A DNA stretch of 56,831 nt from positions 1 to 56,831 of the forward strand of contig NZ_JABVEB010000025.1 of the NCBI RefSeq assembly GCF_014323665.1, given 5' to 3'. The DNA is from Actinomadura sp. HBU206391 (GTDB lineage Bacteria > Actinomycetota > Actinomycetes > Streptosporangiales > Streptosporangiaceae). The translations under genes were made by a program, and so were the position numbers. Under the pieces are notes generated by a model. That model saw only the letters and a program-made list of their open reading frames with translations. It was not told the origin of the DNA and did no database searches. Shown piece after piece: positions 54,427-56,831 of this stretch; position 1 is the stretch's first letter; every line of letters starts with the position of its first letter.

Positions 54427-54463
54427 GGCGGTGGTCGAGGTGTGACTCAGCTCGGCCACCGCC
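54427..54463. terminator. Terminator of the mau-like operon
   Basis: GGCGGTGGTCGAG - 11-base loop - CTCGGCCACCGCC, a 13-bp stem with one G-U pair, 14 bases after the membrane protein stop. Confidence 0.85.
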
Positions 54464-54488
54464 CTCGCGCACTATCCCCGCCGTGGCC

Positions 54489-54597
54489 AGGACCTTCCAC
54501 GAAGGTCCTAAATTCGGTTGGGTCCTGAGGCTCTGGAAAGCCGGGATCTCGATCAGTACCTTGGTTGCGGTGGTGGGCAATTGATTTCAGATCAATT
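54489..54597. promoter_or_regulatory. Two palindromes upstream of the toxin gene
   Basis: AGGACCTTC-CAC-GAAGGTCCT (54489-54509, perfect) and AATTGAT-TTCAG-ATCAATT (54579-54597, perfect) lie in the gap before the ADP-ribosyltransferase gene. They may be regulator sites or small hairpins; nothing else is seen in 54464-54723. Confidence 0.45.
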
Positions 54598-54723
54598 CCA
54601 ACCCGGCTGATGGGCTCCGCGGGCCCGACGCGGGGTGTGACCGCCGGCCGGCTTTATCTCAAGGGTGCCCGGACACCGTCGGCGCTTCGTTGACCGGCCC
54701 GAACGGCGGGTTGGAAGGACGCT

Positions 54724-56154
54724 GTGATCGGATATTTGACCCGGCGAGGTCATCTGTCGGCGAATACCGACCGTGGTGAGGGAGCCCTGTCGTATCTGGT
54801 CGTGTCTTTGCTGGTCGCGGTCCTTGTCGGCGCCTTGCTGGCATCGGGCCTGCCCACCGATGTCTCCGCAAGGTTCCAGGCGGCGACATGCCAGGTCCTG
54901 CGGCACGAATGCCCACCCGAGGGCACCGTACCCGCCGGCAGCCTCAGGGGCGGCGGCGGCTCCGCCCCGGCCGGCGGCCGGCCTGATGCAGCCGGGTCCG
55001 TGGAGCAGGCCGGGGGAAATTGCTGGCAGTGGGCCGGCTGGTTCTGCGCTGCCCTTGACGGGCTGCGGCTTGGCAGCTGGGACATCGTCAAAGACACCTG
55101 GGAGGGGGCGACCTACGTCGGTTGCCTGTTCCACCTGTGCAGCCACGGTGGTTTCAGAAGCGACTGGGCCGGCATTGGCGCGCTGTTCACCACCAACCCG
55201 CTGACCACCCTGGACGCCATCTGGGATGGAGCCACCCACGAAATCTTCGCCGACTGGAATGACGAGCGTAAAGTACGGGCGGTGTTCCGGGCCGTCCCCT
55301 CCGTCCTGGGCATCGTCTTCGGCGGCAAGGGTCTGACCAAACTCAACAAACTCGGCAAGAAGAAGACCGGCCCTGACGACCCGGTCGTCGTCTCTCCCGA
55401 TGGGTTCGGCTTTGTGGAAGCCGGAATCCGCCACTTCCGAACCGATGACGAAGGTGAGGCTTATGGGAATAAGATTCTGGGCCATGTATTCCCATCGCTT
55501 CCTGCTGATCAGCAGCATGCGGGGTTTATATATACAAAGGCCGGCGGTTCTTACAATAATATAGTCCGAGCCGTCGACCCGCAGGCCGAGCTCGACATGA
55601 TGCTGGGCATTCCCGGCGAGCGCCAAGAACTGCTCGACGCTTTCGATGGAAAGGTCCCTACTCTCCAGGACATCTATGCGCGGACGGCCCTGCTCGACAA
55701 GGCGGCGGCACACCCGCTTCCCGAAGGTATGCGGGCCAAGCGAGGTCTGACCTCCCTCGGTATCACCGTCTACAAGAACTATGACGGTAAAGATCCCAGA
55801 TCTCTCATCGGCTCTGAGTGCACCGAGTTGGGCTACACGTCGACTTCATTGGGAGAGACGGTGGTGCCCACAACTCAGTACCCGGTCAACTATGTGCTTC
55901 ATCTCGATATTCCGAACGGACATCCGGGGCTTTGGATGGGCCCTCGATCTTTTTATCCTGAGCAACGCGAGCTGCTCCTGCCCAGGGGCACCAGTTATAA
56001 GATCACGGATGCTGTCGCCAATGCAGATGGCACCTGGAATCTCTACGCCACCGTGCGACCTTTTCAGCCTGAAATTCTGGATGGTAAGCGGGTCGCCGAC
56101 GGTTCGAAAGCGGCCTCATCGGGCAGGCTGGAGGGAATTCGGTATTGCGTATGA
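54724..56154 (+). CDS. Secreted ADP-ribosyltransferase-type toxin with TadE-like leader
   Basis: A 476-aa protein from GTG 54724 (GGAAGGA upstream). Residues 18-60 resemble the prepilin/TadE-like leader common to actinobacterial polymorphic toxins (GEGALSYLVVSLLVAVLVGA, then Cys56 and Cys63). A Gly/Pro linker and a Trp/Cys-rich central domain (97-215) follow. The C-terminal domain (about 228-435) is an ADPRT exoenzyme fold with the full R-S-E triad: Arg340 (RAKRGLTS), Ser-Thr-Ser at 373-375 (GYTSTSL) and Gln414-Arg-Glu416 before LLLPRGTSYKI. Q-x-E is the C3-like form. Lower GC around 55440-55580 suggests a recently acquired toxin tip. No immunity gene is evident downstream. Confidence 0.8.
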   Translation: MIGYLTRRGHLSANTDRGEGALSYLVVSLLVAVLVGALLASGLPTDVSARFQAATCQVLRHECPPEGTVPAGSLRGGGGSAPAGGRPDAAGSVEQAGGNCWQWAGWFCAALDGLRLGSWDIVKDTWEGATYVGCLFHLCSHGGFRSDWAGIGALFTTNPLTTLDAIWDGATHEIFADWNDERKVRAVFRAVPSVLGIVFGGKGLTKLNKLGKKKTGPDDPVVVSPDGFGFVEAGIRHFRTDDEGEAYGNKILGHVFPSLPADQQHAGFIYTKAGGSYNNIVRAVDPQAELDMMLGIPGERQELLDAFDGKVPTLQDIYARTALLDKAAAHPLPEGMRAKRGLTSLGITVYKNYDGKDPRSLIGSECTELGYTSTSLGETVVPTTQYPVNYVLHLDIPNGHPGLWMGPRSFYPEQRELLLPRGTSYKITDAVANADGTWNLYATVRPFQPEILDGKRVADGSKAASSGRLEGIRYCV

Positions 56155-56237
56155 CATTGAGCTCTAGGGTGTGTCTGACAAAGGCTTGGTCTTGAAAATC
56201 ATGTGACGCGCGGCGCCCGATCGTCGATAATCTGCGC

Positions 56238-56831
56238 GTGGCCACCATGAACGTCGATAGGGCTGAACGCGACCCGTCCTCCCGATCCGCCCTGACCGCG
56301 CTGGCCGGATCGACCTTCGGCGCGATCCCGCCAACGGTACTGGTACTGCTCGGCATCGTCAGCGTTCAGGTGGGCTCGGCATTGGCCAAGCACCTGTTCA
56401 GCGCAGTGGGCAGCTTCGGGACAGTCGCGTTGCGACTGTTCTTCGCGGCGGCTGTGCTGATGCTGTTGTGGCGGCCGTCACTGCGCATGAATCGTCGCAC
56501 GTGGACGGTAGTGCTCAGCTACGGCGTGATTCTCGGCTTGATGAACCTGTGCTTCTACCTGGCGCTGGCCCGGCTCCCGCTGGGGATCGCGGTAACCGTC
56601 GAGTTCCTCGGGCCGCTGGCGGTGGCCCTGGCCGGGTCGAGGCGATGGCTGGACGCTTTCTGGGCCGTGCTCGCGGCAGGCGGTGTGGTCCTGCTGATGG
56701 AGGGAGGCGGCGACCTCAACCTTGTCGGTTTTCTGTTCGCCCTCGCCGCAGGAACGTGCTGGGGCCTGTACATCCTGGTCGGCGCGGCGCTGGGCCGCCA
56801 CACCACGGAAGGCAATGGTCTGGCTCTGGGA
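56238..56831 (+). CDS. EamA/RhtA-family exporter, 3' end beyond the window
   Basis: An open frame of 198 codons runs to the window edge from GTG 56238 (ATG 56247 also possible). It has six hydrophobic segments seen so far, including VLLGIVSVQVGSALAKHLF, GVILGLMNLCFYLALARLP and VTVEFLGPLAVALAGSRR. The last is characteristic of the RhtA-like threonine/homoserine exporters of the EamA superfamily. The truncated 3' end prevents judging whether it is intact. Confidence 0.82.
   Translation, partial: MATMNVDRAERDPSSRSALTALAGSTFGAIPPTVLVLLGIVSVQVGSALAKHLFSAVGSFGTVALRLFFAAAVLMLLWRPSLRMNRRTWTVVLSYGVILGLMNLCFYLALARLPLGIAVTVEFLGPLAVALAGSRRWLDAFWAVLAAGGVVLLMEGGGDLNLVGFLFALAAGTCWGLYILVGAALGRHTTEGNGLALG

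Noticed and set aside
1..56831. CRISPR arrays, tRNA or rRNA genes
   Set aside because: No regularly spaced repeats, cloverleaf-like sequences or rRNA signature segments were recognised by eye; a covariance search was not possible.

Overview
The window is high-GC DNA from a filamentous-type actinomycete. The evidence is pervasive G/C third positions, GTG and TTG starts, many GTGA/ATGA/TTGA start-stop overlaps, Cys-lipobox lipoproteins and MmpL, NarL-type and Tat-substrate families. Overall gene style fits the Streptosporangiales/Streptomyces side of the phylum; no rRNA or tRNA gene was recognised, so genus cannot be fixed.

Region A (1-18.9 kb) is a large arsenic/arsenate island. It holds trxB-arsC divergent from arsR1-acr3; a second arsenate reductase with an extra N-terminal helical domain; a complete pstSCAB phosphate importer with a PHO-box-like site; a PhoB-like regulator whose phospho-acceptor is missing; arsR2; an IS630-type unit carrying a VOC gene; a broken MFS fragment; arsR3 with a DUF2703-like CxxC protein; arsR4-arsM (arsenite methyltransferase); arsR5 divergent from an ArsO-like flavoprotein; and arsR6 divergent from a 59-aa Cys-rich peptide, a flavoprotein with Cys-cluster tails and an MFS exporter. 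Six ArsR repressors, several with visible palindromic operators, govern separate modules. Together they plausibly cover phosphate-selective uptake, As(V) reduction, As(III) efflux, methylation, oxidation by flavoproteins and export.

Region B (18.9-30.2 kb) has an MmpL transporter with a divergent NarL-type two-component system, a secreted I36-type inhibitor, lipoproteins, a membrane-anchored subtilisin-like protein without a recognisable catalytic triad, a LysR regulator, and a patch of decay (frameshifted YCII gene, deleted and frameshifted ECF sigma gene, MarR and SDR scraps).

Region C (30.7-45.5 kb) contains two paralogous four-gene MacB-like export modules (lipoprotein, adaptor with peptidoglycan-binding motif, ATPase, permease) facing away from each other. 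Each adjoins its own two-component system, one OmpR-type and one NarL-type. A proline racemase, an alpha/beta hydrolase and a carboxymuconolactone-decarboxylase-like gene lie between them.

Region D (45.5-50.9 kb) is a gene graveyard: truncated DoxX, fatty-acid desaturase, L,D-transpeptidase and LuxR remnants, with an intact GT4 glycosyltransferase in the middle.

Region E (50.9-56.8 kb) has an operon resembling the mau (methylamine dehydrogenase) accessory genes: an unknown soluble protein, a MauE-like protein, a MauD-like thioredoxin, a Tat-exported 12-cysteine MauA-like protein, a 20-aa membrane peptide and a membrane protein. No mauB or mauG was seen. It is followed by a large secreted ADP-ribosyltransferase-type toxin without an obvious immunity gene and by the start of an EamA/RhtA exporter cut off by the window end.
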